Below are positions 23,643 through 31,754 of a stretch of DNA of 35,693 bases, piece by piece; the stretch's first letter is position 1; every line of letters begins with the position of its first letter. Below the pieces are notes generated by a model. The model made no database searches. It was not told the DNA's origin and saw only the letters and a list, made by a program, of their open reading frames with translations. This DNA is from Bacteroidales bacterium (GTDB taxonomy: Bacteria > Bacteroidota > Bacteroidia > Bacteroidales > UBA932): assembly GCA_017552475.1 (NCBI GenBank), contig JAFZPY010000071.1, positions 1 through 35,693 of the forward strand, read 5' to 3'. The position numbers were made by a program, and so were the translations under genes.

Positions 23643-26060
23643 TTAGCCGCGGGCTGCGATTATTTCCCTGAGACGGGTGTTGAGGGATTGGGAGGCAAGA
23701 AGGGTTTCGAGGGTCAGGTGCATGCGGTAGCGCCAGTAGTGGCGGGGAATAGCGGGGACGTTGATCCGCTCGTCAGCGGGATTGCCCTGATAGCGGATGT
23801 CGCCGTCGATTGAAAGCCAGTCCTGCAGGGGCAGAATGGCGAGCATTGAGGGGGATTGCATGTGACTCCTGACAATCTCCTCACATATCCACGGTTCACA
23901 GTAGAACGGTGCGTCGCCGTCGTGGTGCAGGATGCCGTGATAGTATTCATTCGTGGCATCACGGTCCTCTTCCCACCAGGCACGGAGAGGAGAGGTGTCA
24001 TGGGTGCCGGTAGCGCATACGCTGAAATAGGGATAGCTTTCCGGATTGCAGAATTTCACGGTCTGATCCTTAGGCATCCTCTGGATTTCGAGGGAGAGGA
24101 TATTGAGGTCCTCCATAGTCTCGGGAACGGTGGCAGGTATCATGCCGAGATCCTCGCCGCAGGCGAGCATACCGGTGGTACGGATAAGGGAAGGCAGCTT
24201 GAGATAGGCGGAGTCTTTCCAGAACTGATTGTGACGATGATAGAAGAAATCATCGTAGAGTGCATTATAGCTGTCTTTAAGATAATCCGGCAGAGCCTTG
24301 TAGGCGTCTGTAAACTGGGACGAGATGCGTGGATGGAAATAACCGGGCTTGCGGGGATCTTCCAGAAACAGCCCGCAAGCAGGGTCGAGTCCCCGGGAAC
24401 GAAGTTCGTCACCGCTGTAGGGAAGCGCAGGATTGAAGTGCCCCATGAGACCGCTCTTGTACTGAGACGGGATCTCCCAGATACGGAAGAAGCCGAGAAT
24501 GTGATCGATGCGGAAGGCATCGAAATATTCACTCATCTTGCGGAGACGGTTTTTCCACCAGGCGAAACCGTCTTCGGCCATTTTTTCCCAGTTATATGTA
24601 GGAAATCCCCACTTTTGTCCGTCCGCGGCAAAAGCATCCGGCGGGGCTCCGGCCTGGCTGTCCATGTGGAACAGTTCGGGATGGGTCCAGGCATCAGCGC
24701 TGGTGCGGCTGACTCCGATGGGAAGGTCACCTTTGAGTATGATTCCGTGGGAATGGGCGTATTTTACGGCATCTTTCAGTTGTTCGTCGAGGCAGTATTG
24801 AAGGAAACAGTAGAAGCCTGTCTCGTCGGGATGGGCCTTAATGTAGGAACTGACGGATTTCTGGTTGTATTTGGAGTATTTGCCCCATTTGGTGAAGTCA
24901 GCGGTGCCTTTTTCATCGCGTAGGGCCGAATAGGCGGCATACGGCAGGAGCCAGTAGGCGTTGGCGTCGACAAAGGCCTTGTAGGCGGGAGTGGAAGTGA
25001 CCTTGGAGGTAGAGCAGGCCTTCCGGAGCAGTCGCATTTTTTCGTTGTTGACGCGCTCATAGTCTTCCTGAGGGAGGGCATTGAGTTCGTCACGGAGCGC
25101 CCGGTAAGCCTTGTCGGCGCGGACGCCGGCAGCTGGGAGATGGATGAACTGGGGGTGTAGCGCAAAGGAGGAATTGGCGTTGTAGGGGTATGAGTCCTGC
25201 CAGGTGCGCGTCATGGTGGTATCGTTGACGGGGAGTATCTGGATGACGTTCTGGCCGGTGGCGACGGCCCAGTCAACGAGCTTCTTGAGATCGTGGAATT
25301 CGCCGACGCCGAAACTGTCTTCGGAGCGGAGCGAGAAGACTGGGATAGCGGTGCCTGCACCGCGCCAGGGGGCGGAGGCGAAGACCGGGCGGTCTGCGGC
25401 GATCACTCTGTGAGAGCCGGGTGCGGGGATGTCGCCGCTGTGACGGTCCGGGCCGCTTTCCCAGCGGAGCGGTGCCCCGGTCCCGCTGTCGAGAATGACG
25501 TATTTGTAAGCAAACGGTGATTTGGCGTCGAGAGTGACGCTCCACCAGGGGAAGCGGCTGTCGTCGAGGGGGAGGAAGCGCGACCAGTCGGCAAAAAGGG
25601 GCCCGGAGCCCGTGACGGCGAGTACCTCGCCGGGACGGACTTCGGCAGCCGGGACCCAAAGGGTCACGCGGCCCTTGCGCAGCGTCGCGTGGGAGCGGGA
25701 GCGACGTGCGAAGATAACGTCGGTGAACGCGGAGGAGTAGAAAGTGGAGCCGACGGGACGGTCCTGCCAGCTGTCGTCAATGATTATCGGAGGGGAGGGG
25801 CGTTTTTGAGATCCTCGGCCGGAGGCCAAGGATGACGAGGGGGGGAGGGAGTGGGAACGCCACTCGCAGCGAAGGATGGTGTCGTAGTTGGAGGAGGAGA
25901 CAAGGATATAGCGGTAGGAATGCCCGAAGGCGGCAAGGGGTAGCGTGATGATCCAGAGGCCGCCGGGGTTGTATTGCATCGGGTATGTCTTACCGCCTGT
26001 CGACAGAATTATCTGTTCACCCCAACGGGTGGAGTAGTTGATACGAAGAGTTATGGTCAT
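23643..26060 (-). CDS. malQ: 4-alpha-glucanotransferase (amylomaltase, GH77) with N-terminal starch-binding modules
   Basis: The product is 805 residues from the ATG at 26058-26060. An ATG 63 bases upstream is in frame but precedes the -7 box. There is no signal peptide, so the enzyme is cytoplasmic. Two CBM20-like modules lie at about 1-70 and 100-225, joined by a low-complexity Ser/Pro/Arg linker (about 71-95). The GH77 barrel follows. The catalytic residues are nucleophile Asp519 (FRIDH), acid/base Glu636 (CGEDLG) and Asp688 (GTHDTS). It transfers maltodextrin units, turning imported short oligosaccharides into glucose and longer chains. Two-CBM MalQ proteins are common in Bacteroidota. 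The gene is not in the main starch operon but lies next to it, beyond the regulators. Confidence 0.94.
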   Translation of the reverse strand: MTITLRINYSTRWGEQIILSTGGKTYPMQYNPGGLWIITLPLAAFGHSYRYILVSSSNYDTILRCEWRSHSLPPSSSLASGRGSQKRPSPPIIIDDSWQDRPVGSTFYSSAFTDVIFARRSRSHATLRKGRVTLWVPAAEVRPGEVLAVTGSGPLFADWSRFLPLDDSRFPWWSVTLDAKSPFAYKYVILDSGTGAPLRWESGPDRHSGDIPAPGSHRVIAADRPVFASAPWRGAGTAIPVFSLRSEDSFGVGEFHDLKKLVDWAVATGQNVIQILPVNDTTMTRTWQDSYPYNANSSFALHPQFIHLPAAGVRADKAYRALRDELNALPQEDYERVNNEKMRLLRKACSTSKVTSTPAYKAFVDANAYWLLPYAAYSALRDEKGTADFTKWGKYSKYNQKSVSSYIKAHPDETGFYCFLQYCLDEQLKDAVKYAHSHGIILKGDLPIGVSRTSADAWTHPELFHMDSQAGAPPDAFAADGQKWGFPTYNWEKMAEDGFAWWKNRLRKMSEYFDAFRIDHILGFFRIWEIPSQYKSGLMGHFNPALPYSGDELRSRGLDPACGLFLEDPRKPGYFHPRISSQFTDAYKALPDYLKDSYNALYDDFFYHRHNQFWKDSAYLKLPSLIRTTGMLACGEDLGMIPATVPETMEDLNILSLEIQRMPKDQTVKFCNPESYPYFSVCATGTHDTSPLRAWWEEDRDATNEYYHGILHHDGDAPFYCEPWICEEIVRSHMQSPSMLAILPLQDWLSIDGDIRYQGNPADERINVPAIPRHYWRYRMHLTLETLLASQSLNTRLREIIAARG
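25811..25833. repeat. REP-like palindrome inside the malQ linker
   Basis: ATCCT-C-GGCC-gga-GGCC-A-AGGAT forms a nine-pair hairpin with a single C/A mismatch and a three-base loop. It is flanked by GAG on the left and GAC on the right. It is read in frame as part of the linker between the two CBM modules of MalQ. Its form resembles the short palindromic repeats (GATCC...GGATGAC type) that occur between genes in many bacteria. Confidence 0.55.
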
Positions 26061-26091
26061 GACGTTATCTGTTTCAGTGCGTATGCTTTCA

Positions 26092-26099
26092 CAAATATA
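26092..26099 (-). promoter_or_regulatory. Promoter -7 box of malQ
   Basis: The minus strand reads TATATTTG, an exact TAnnTTTG match, about 32 bases before the malQ ATG at 26060. No good TTTG box is found 19-21 bases upstream, so an activator may be needed, or the match may be weak. It supports the shorter malQ start. Confidence 0.5.
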
Positions 26100-26167
26100 A
26101 TCATTTGACAAACTCAGTTCCACCCATTGACGATGAACTGCATGTTTTTAGCGACGGACGGCACGCT

Positions 26168-28195
26168 CTACTGAAGACCGCGTCCGCGAAGGAGGGCGGC
26201 GGGATCGGGTTCGGCGCCGCGGAAGTCGTGGAAGAGGGTCATAGGCTCTTCGGAGCCGCCTCTTTCGAGGAAGGTCTCGCGGAACTTCTTCGCCGTGGGT
26301 TTGTCGAAGATACCGACTGACTCGAAGTATTCGAAAGCATCCATGTCAAGCACCTCGGACCATAGGTAGCTGTAATAACCGGCGCTGTAGCCACTGTTGA
26401 AGATGTGGTTGAAGTAGGTGGTGCGATAGCGGGGAATGATTTCTCCGATAAGGCCCATGTCAGCGCTGACGCGTGTTTCGAAGTCGCGTACGTCCTGAGG
26501 AGTGTTGATTTTGGCGAGATCTTCAGCTGAAAGTTCATGCCATTTCATGTCGAGAATGGAGGCTGCGCAAAGTTCGCCGGTCATGAAGCCCTGGTTGAAT
26601 TTGAGGGCATTGAGTATCTTGGCCACGAGGTCGGCAGGAATGGGTTCGCCAGTGCGGTAGTCATTGGCATAATGGGAGAGGATTTCAGGCTGGAAGGCCC
26701 AGTTTTCATTGAACTGGGAGAACATCTCGACGAAATCGCGGGCTACGGAGGTGCCGCTGATGCCGGCGTAGTTGCACTTGGTCAGAAAGCCGTGAAGGGC
26801 ATGGCCGAATTCGTGGAATGCAGTCTGGACGTTGTCGATGGAGAGCATGGAGGGGACGTCTTCCGCAGGTGCGGGGAAGTTGCAGACGTTGACGATGATG
26901 GGGCGGATGTCGTTGCCTTCGGTGTCAACATACTGGTCGCGGAAGTTGTTCATCCATGCACCGCCGCGTTTGGTATCGCGGGAGTAGTAGTCTGCGTAGA
27001 AGATGCCGAGGAGGGAGCCGTCTGCATCGGTGAGTTTGAAGGCTTTCACGACGGGATTGTAGACTTCGACTTCGGGGGCGGGAGTGATGTTGATTCCGTA
27101 GACCTTGTTGGCGGCATAGAATACGCCTTTCATGACGCTGTCAGCCTGGAAGTAGGGCTTTGTGATGGTCTCGTCGAGGTCATAGCGCTCCTTGCGCACT
27201 TTCTCAGCGTAGTAGAACCAGTCCCATGGCTGGATGGTGGTGCCTTTGGGAAGGAGCCCTGCTGCGATGTCACGATCCATGACTTTCTGCATGTCGGCTT
27301 TTTCCTCATTGGCTTTGCGCATGGCTGCATCCATGATTTCCTTGAGGAAGGTGTCGACTGTAGCAGGATCGCCGGCCATCTTGTCAGCAAGGAGGTATGA
27401 AGCGGAGTTGGGATAGCCGAGAAGGGCGGCCTGCTCGGTACGGAGCTTCATGATTTCAAGGACGATGGCATTGTTGTCGTGCTCGTCACCGTTGTTGCCC
27501 CTGCTGGAGTAGGCTTTGAAGGCTTTCATACGGGTGGCGCGGTCATCGCAGGATGACATGAAGTCGGAGTACTGCGATACCGTGATGCCAAGGGAGTCCT
27601 TGAATTTGTTGTTTTCCGCGAGGAGGTTGTTGCCGAATTTCTGCGAGAGGGCTGAGAGACGGGTGCTGATTTCGGCGAAGCGCTTGCGGCCGGCCTCGTC
27701 GAGAGAGACGCCGTTGCGCTCGAATTTCTGGTAGTATTTTTTTGTAAGCATCTGCTGCTCGCGGGTGAGGCCGTCCTGATTGTCATAGACGGATTTTACG
27801 CGGGCGAAGAGTGCCTGATTCTGATAGATTTCGTTGGATGCTTCGGTATAGAGGGGCTGGATTTCCTCATTGAGAGCACGCATGGAGGAAGTGGCGTCGG
27901 ATTCGGTGAGGTTGAAAAAAACGCCTGAGACGCGGTCGAGGAGGGCTCCGGAACGGTCGAGGGCAGCTATGGTGTTGTCAAAGGTAGGGGTTTCGGCGTT
28001 GTCGGTGATGGCTTTGATGGCCGCGCGGCGCTCTTCGATTCCTGCCTTGAACGCGGGAAGGTAGTCAGCTTCTGAGATGAGGCTGAAAGGAGCGGTGCCG
28101 TAGGGTGTGTCCCACTGCTGCTGGAAGATGTTGGTTTTCTGGTTGCAGGCTGTCATGGTGAGGATTGCTGCTGTAATGATTAGTGTTTTCTTCAT
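26168..28195 (-). CDS. M3-family metallopeptidase (peptidyl-dipeptidase Dcp-like) lipoprotein
   Basis: The product is 675 residues with a lipoprotein signal (MTACNQ, Cys17), placing it at a membrane facing the periplasm or the outside. It is a full-length M3/thimet-type zinc peptidase: HEFGH at 461-465 gives His461, Glu462 and His465, and the third ligand is Glu490 (RDFVEMFSQF). The long helical N-terminal half (about 20-340) is normal for the family. Dcp enzymes remove C-terminal dipeptides from oligopeptides. The gene follows the exonuclease/endonuclease/phosphatase gene by only ten bases and has no visible promoter of its own, so it is probably co-transcribed with the nuclease genes. Dcp against another M3 subtype is a family-level call. 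Confidence 0.92.
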   Translation of the reverse strand: MKKTLIITAAILTMTACNQKTNIFQQQWDTPYGTAPFSLISEADYLPAFKAGIEERRAAIKAITDNAETPTFDNTIAALDRSGALLDRVSGVFFNLTESDATSSMRALNEEIQPLYTEASNEIYQNQALFARVKSVYDNQDGLTREQQMLTKKYYQKFERNGVSLDEAGRKRFAEISTRLSALSQKFGNNLLAENNKFKDSLGITVSQYSDFMSSCDDRATRMKAFKAYSSRGNNGDEHDNNAIVLEIMKLRTEQAALLGYPNSASYLLADKMAGDPATVDTFLKEIMDAAMRKANEEKADMQKVMDRDIAAGLLPKGTTIQPWDWFYYAEKVRKERYDLDETITKPYFQADSVMKGVFYAANKVYGINITPAPEVEVYNPVVKAFKLTDADGSLLGIFYADYYSRDTKRGGAWMNNFRDQYVDTEGNDIRPIIVNVCNFPAPAEDVPSMLSIDNVQTAFHEFGHALHGFLTKCNYAGISGTSVARDFVEMFSQFNENWAFQPEILSHYANDYRTGEPIPADLVAKILNALKFNQGFMTGELCAASILDMKWHELSAEDLAKINTPQDVRDFETRVSADMGLIGEIIPRYRTTYFNHIFNSGYSAGYYSYLWSEVLDMDAFEYFESVGIFDKPTAKKFRETFLERGGSEEPMTLFHDFRGAEPDPAALLRGRGLQ

Positions 28196-28205
28196 ATCGT
28201 GTGTG

Positions 28206-29267
28206 TTATTTCTTGATTACGATGTAGGTTGGGTAGTGGTCGCTGTAGCCTCCGATGAACTCTCCGCGGGAGAAGGTCCGGAAGGGAGTGCCTTTGTAGG
28301 GGCCGGACTGGTTGGTGAGAAAATCGGCGTTGAAGACTTTTCCGTAGTACCGGCCTTTTTCAATTTTCTGGATGCCGAATGTACCTTTGGCCGGATGGGC
28401 GAGGGCTCGGTTGACATAAATGCCATCGAAAAGGTTCCATCTGCCACGGTAGGACAGTGTGCCGTAGCCGTTCTTTATCATGGAAAGGAAGGGGGAGAAG
28501 AAGTCATTTTCGGTTGTCGCAGAGATTTTTTCGCGGCCGTGAAGATAGCGGGTCATACTCTCGTCCGTGGGATCGTCGTTCATGTCTCCCATAACGATGA
28601 TCTTGATGCCGGGCTGGGACTTCTGGAGAGCCATGGCATCATTGTAGACGATTTCAGCGCCACGGCAGCGAAGGTCTCCTCCTTTATCTCCACCTCTTGA
28701 GGGCAGGTGGCAGACATAGACGGCAAATTTTTCGCCATCAATAGTGCCGCAGACCCTGAGAATGTCACGCGTGCGGAAATCTTTCTGCTCCTGCGGAGTG
28801 AACTCGAATTCGATGCCGCTATTGAAATCGAACGGTATCGACTTCACACCGGTCACCTTGAATACGTCAGGACGATAGAGGAGGGCCACGTCAACGCCGC
28901 GCCTGTCGGGGCCTTCCACAAGGATATGCCTGAATCCGGCCGGAGCAAGTTCTTTCGTCGCGACGAGATCTCTGAGGACATGTTCGTTCTCAACCTCGGC
29001 GAGACCGAGGATGGCATGGAACTGCCCGTTGGCTTCGGCCATCTTCGATATGGTGCCGGCTATGTTGTGGAGTTTCTTTCTGTATTTTTCCGGAGTCCAC
29101 TTGTTGGAGCCTTCGGGGAGGTATTCGTAGTCGTTTTTGCCATCGTCATGGCTGGTATCGAAGAGGTTTTCGACGTTGTAGAAACCAATGACGTGAGTTT
29201 TCTGACGGGCGCTGACTGGAGAAAGCGTCAGCGCCAGCAGTATGAGGATGTACAGGAGTCTTCTCAT
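28206..29267 (-). CDS. Secreted endonuclease/exonuclease/phosphatase-family protein
   Basis: The product is 353 residues with a signal peptide (about 1-20, SPVSARQ). The EEP fold is marked by FYNVENLFD (about 29-38), GLAEVENEHVLRDL with the metal-binding Glu, VCHLPSRGG (substrate-binding His region), IVMGDMNDDPTDES (Asp/Asn pair) and a terminal GYSDHYPTYIV (catalytic Asp-His). All motifs of a magnesium-dependent phosphodiesterase or phosphatase are present. The substrate may be nucleic acid, nucleotides or phospho-sugars. Because its start overlaps the stop of a NUC1-type nuclease gene by four bases, nucleic-acid breakdown outside the cytoplasm is the best guess. Confidence 0.88.
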   Translation of the reverse strand: MRRLLYILILLALTLSPVSARQKTHVIGFYNVENLFDTSHDDGKNDYEYLPEGSNKWTPEKYRKKLHNIAGTISKMAEANGQFHAILGLAEVENEHVLRDLVATKELAPAGFRHILVEGPDRRGVDVALLYRPDVFKVTGVKSIPFDFNSGIEFEFTPQEQKDFRTRDILRVCGTIDGEKFAVYVCHLPSRGGDKGGDLRCRGAEIVYNDAMALQKSQPGIKIIVMGDMNDDPTDESMTRYLHGREKISATTENDFFSPFLSMIKNGYGTLSYRGRWNLFDGIYVNRALAHPAKGTFGIQKIEKGRYYGKVFNADFLTNQSGPYKGTPFRTFSRGEFIGGYSDHYPTYIVIKK

Positions 29268-30181
29268 TGCTTAACCCAGGTTACATTATTAGAAGTCCAC
29301 CACCAGTCAACGGTAGTCGGATCCTGGGCTTCTACCTGGGCGGCACATGCACCGCCTGCCGCTGCGGGAAGGTTCACAAAGAAGTCAATACCGAGCTGTT
29401 CCTCAAGGTCATCAATAGACATAGCGTGGACCTTTATGCTGTATTTGGGATACTCTTTGTGCTCGAAGTAGAACGCCGCGCCCATGTAGCCGTTGATGCC
29501 GAAGGTTTCGTCCTTGGAGTAGCATACCACGGCTTTGTAGTAGCCTGTGGGAACGGTTATGTGCTTGCCGTCATTGTCAAGGACATAAGTGCTGGCTCCT
29601 TTGGTGACGCAACCGGTAACGACGTAGGCAGTGTCGCATCCCGTAGCCCAGGCTCGCACACCCTTCTCCAGCTCTGCCCATACTCCCCCGTTGAAATTGT
29701 CGTTGATCTGAGGGGTCATGTTGGTGCCGTAATATGTCTGCGCATTCATCTGGTTGGAATACTGACGGTCGGCAGAAGCAATCTGGTGTCCACGGGATTT
29801 CCATGTATCCGAACCAGCCTGGAAGCCTTTGATAATGACGGGCTGCTGGTTCCTGGCAAGAAGCGGATCAAGGCCCCATGCTTCAGTGCGGCCGGCATCA
29901 CCTTTCTGGTAGTTCCTGGTCTGGGGATATGCAACCCATTGGGCGACAAAATTAGTGTAGTCCCAATAGAAGGACCAGCTGCGGACAGTTTTACCCTCAT
30001 ATTGAGCAGAATGGGTAAAGAAGTCATACCCGTCGGTCGCGCTTGTGGCGGGAAGTTCAATCCAGGCGGGGATTTTGACTTCGGCAGGTTCAGGGGTGGG
30101 TTTGACGGGCTCATCTTTTGAGCCACCGCAGGATACCACTGCAACGGTGGATATTGCGAATAAAATCTTTCTGATATTCAT
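29264..30181 (-). CDS. DNA/RNA non-specific endonuclease (NUC1 family), lipoprotein
   Basis: The product is 305 residues from the ATG at 30179-30181; a longer frame starts upstream of the promoter. The lipoprotein signal ends AVVSC (Cys18) and is followed by GGSKDE and a Pro-rich spacer. Residues about 48-280 match the Serratia-nuclease fold: SRGHQIASADR (129-139) with general-base His132, TNMTPQINDNFNGGVWAELE (153-172) with magnesium ligand Asn164 and Glu172. Asn164 and Glu172 are eight residues apart, exactly as Asn119 and Glu127 in the Serratia enzyme. The DRGH motif is changed to SRGH. It likely cuts DNA and RNA at the cell surface or in the periplasm. Its stop overlaps the start of the next gene. 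Confidence 0.88.
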   Translation of the reverse strand: MNIRKILFAISTVAVVSCGGSKDEPVKPTPEPAEVKIPAWIELPATSATDGYDFFTHSAQYEGKTVRSWSFYWDYTNFVAQWVAYPQTRNYQKGDAGRTEAWGLDPLLARNQQPVIIKGFQAGSDTWKSRGHQIASADRQYSNQMNAQTYYGTNMTPQINDNFNGGVWAELEKGVRAWATGCDTAYVVTGCVTKGASTYVLDNDGKHITVPTGYYKAVVCYSKDETFGINGYMGAAFYFEHKEYPKYSIKVHAMSIDDLEEQLGIDFFVNLPAAAGGACAAQVEAQDPTTVDWWWTSNNVTWVKQ

Positions 30182-30204
30182 GTGTATGTAATGTGTTGAT
30201 AATG

Positions 30205-30235
30205 CAAATATAGGTTTTTGTTCAATGATAGCAAA
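30205..30235 (-). promoter_or_regulatory. Promoter of the NUC1-EEP-M3 operon
   Basis: The minus strand shows TTTG (30232-30235), exactly 19 bases, then TATATTTG (30205-30212), a complete consensus match. Transcription would start near 30199 with an 18-base leader, so translation should start at 30181 and not at 30313. Confidence 0.85.
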
Positions 30236-30239
30236 ATGA

Positions 30240-30267
30240 AGCGGAGCGACAGGTTTGCCGCTCCGCT
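30240..30267 (-). terminator. Hairpin after the OB-fold lipoprotein gene
   Basis: A 12-pair stem (30240-30251 with 30256-30267, one G-T pair) closes a four-base loop. It lies 27 bases after the lipoprotein stop codon. On the minus strand it is followed by only a short T stretch (TCATTTTG), which overlaps the next promoter. It probably ends or trims the receptor-lipoprotein transcript. Confidence 0.7.
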
Positions 30268-30293
30268 CAATATAGGTTAATTGTTTATTACTG

Positions 30294-31736
30294 TTATTCT
30301 GCAGTATCAACAATCTTTACATTCTTGATCTCCCAGGTACCGTAGTTGGCGATGGATTTGTACTTGAATGCAAGTTTGATCTTGTTTCCAACATAAGCAG
30401 AGAGATTGATCACACCAGAGTTGGAGAAATCCCAGTTAGTATTGCCAGGATATGTAGGAATGGTCACCTGTGTCCAGGTAGTGCCGTTATCTTTAGTCAC
30501 CCAAAGAGTAAGTTCTTCCGCAAGAGTACCTACAAACTTGCAGGCATGATCGAAAGTGAGATAAGCGGCAGTTTCGGTTCTGAGATCAATCTCAGGGCTG
30601 ACAAGGTCGGACTCAGAGTCACAGGCCTGGCCGGCGGTTGCCTTGGCTCCATATCCTGCTGCATAAGACCATACGGACTGGGTCTTGGTGTCTGCAACAT
30701 TGATATCGTTGACAGTGAAAGGAGCGAGGCTGCCATTGAGAAGAGTCTCATAGAAGATGGCTACAGGCTTCTGGTTGAATACAGCCTCAACAGAAGATGT
30801 GTTGGAACCTTTGGTGGAAGAGAACGTAGCCTTGCCAGTACGGAGATCGCCTGTGTTGGGCGCTACATTGAATGTGATGACAGTTGTGTCATCAACAGCC
30901 TTCATGCTCTTCATTGTGATCCAGTCAGAGTCAACATTAACGTTGAGACCGTTGCCGGTGCAGAGAACCCTTACATTGAAGTCGCCACCCTGCTTGGGAA
31001 CCTCGATGGCGGAATCAACAACCTTTACGAGAGACTTGACAATATTGACTACAGTGACGTTTACGAGCTCGACGGTACCGTTGTAGGTGGTCTTTGGACC
31101 TTCTACTGTGACTCTGTCACCGACTTCGATTCCAAGGCTGGTGAAGTTCTTCTCCTTACCTTTTGCATCAAGGGTACCATAGATATAAACTCTGTCGGTA
31201 CCAGTCTCGCTGCCATCCTCGATGTACCAGTTGCCATAGGTGGTGTTGGCGATGGATGTTACGATACCGGTGATACGGTAAGTCTTGCTGTCTGCGCCCT
31301 CGAGCACAGTTTTGCAGTCAACATCGGCGGGTTCGAGAGATCCCTGGATAACGTTGATACGCTGAGTACGACCTGCGCACACGAGCTGAAGCTCGCAGGT
31401 ACGGCCACCGTCTATCTTGTCTGCAGAGAAAGTAATTACAGTCTCTCCGGCTTCACCGGAAGCTTTGGAAATAGTAAGCCATGTGGGAACAGGCTCGTTG
31501 TTGTAAATCTTGTTGCCCTCATCGTCCTTGTTGCCGGTGTCGATCTTAAAGATATTGGCAAATGCCCAGGCATCAGTGGCGCTGATGGTCATTTCGGCAG
31601 TACCTCCATCCGCAGGAACGGATACGTATGATGTGGATACGCGGACTTCGTCAAGATAGGTATCCTTCTCGTCGTCGCAGCTTGTAACGGCGGCGAAAGC
31701 GGCAAAAAGTGCGGGAATAATATATCTGAGTTTCAT
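30294..31736 (-). CDS. Surface lipoprotein with BACON-like, OB-fold and jelly-roll domains
   Basis: The product is 480 residues. The lipoprotein signal ends AVTSC (Cys20), followed by DDEKD, the acidic stretch expected for surface export. Domain order by eye: a BACON-like Ig domain (about 30-133), an OB-fold of the kind seen in secreted nucleases and DUF5689 proteins (about 138-232: YRITGIVTSI, NWYIEDGS, VGDRVTVEG), a second BACON-like domain (about 236-330), and a jelly-roll 'choice-of-anchor' type domain (about 332-478) ending WEIKNVKI. No catalytic site is visible, so binding is likely. The OB-fold and the nuclease neighbours suggest nucleic acid as ligand, but BACON and jelly-roll domains also occur in glycan-binding proteins. 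It follows the TonB receptor by 18 bases. Confidence 0.8.
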   Translation of the reverse strand: MKLRYIIPALFAAFAAVTSCDDEKDTYLDEVRVSTSYVSVPADGGTAEMTISATDAWAFANIFKIDTGNKDDEGNKIYNNEPVPTWLTISKASGEAGETVITFSADKIDGGRTCELQLVCAGRTQRINVIQGSLEPADVDCKTVLEGADSKTYRITGIVTSIANTTYGNWYIEDGSETGTDRVYIYGTLDAKGKEKNFTSLGIEVGDRVTVEGPKTTYNGTVELVNVTVVNIVKSLVKVVDSAIEVPKQGGDFNVRVLCTGNGLNVNVDSDWITMKSMKAVDDTTVITFNVAPNTGDLRTGKATFSSTKGSNTSSVEAVFNQKPVAIFYETLLNGSLAPFTVNDINVADTKTQSVWSYAAGYGAKATAGQACDSESDLVSPEIDLRTETAAYLTFDHACKFVGTLAEELTLWVTKDNGTTWTQVTIPTYPGNTNWDFSNSGVINLSAYVGNKIKLAFKYKSIANYGTWEIKNVKIVDTAE

Positions 31737-31754
31737 ATTCTCTTGACTTTTGGA

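Noticed and set aside
23856..24923. 355-codon plus-strand frame
   Set aside because: It is antisense to malQ and resembles no known protein. The GH77 motifs are on the other strand.
26537..27400. 287-codon plus-strand frame rich in Gly, Val and Asp
   Set aside because: It is antisense to the M3 peptidase, and its composition is the usual reverse shadow of that gene.
30546..31631. 361-codon plus-strand frame
   Set aside because: It is antisense to the OB-fold lipoprotein, with no motif and no promoter or start context.
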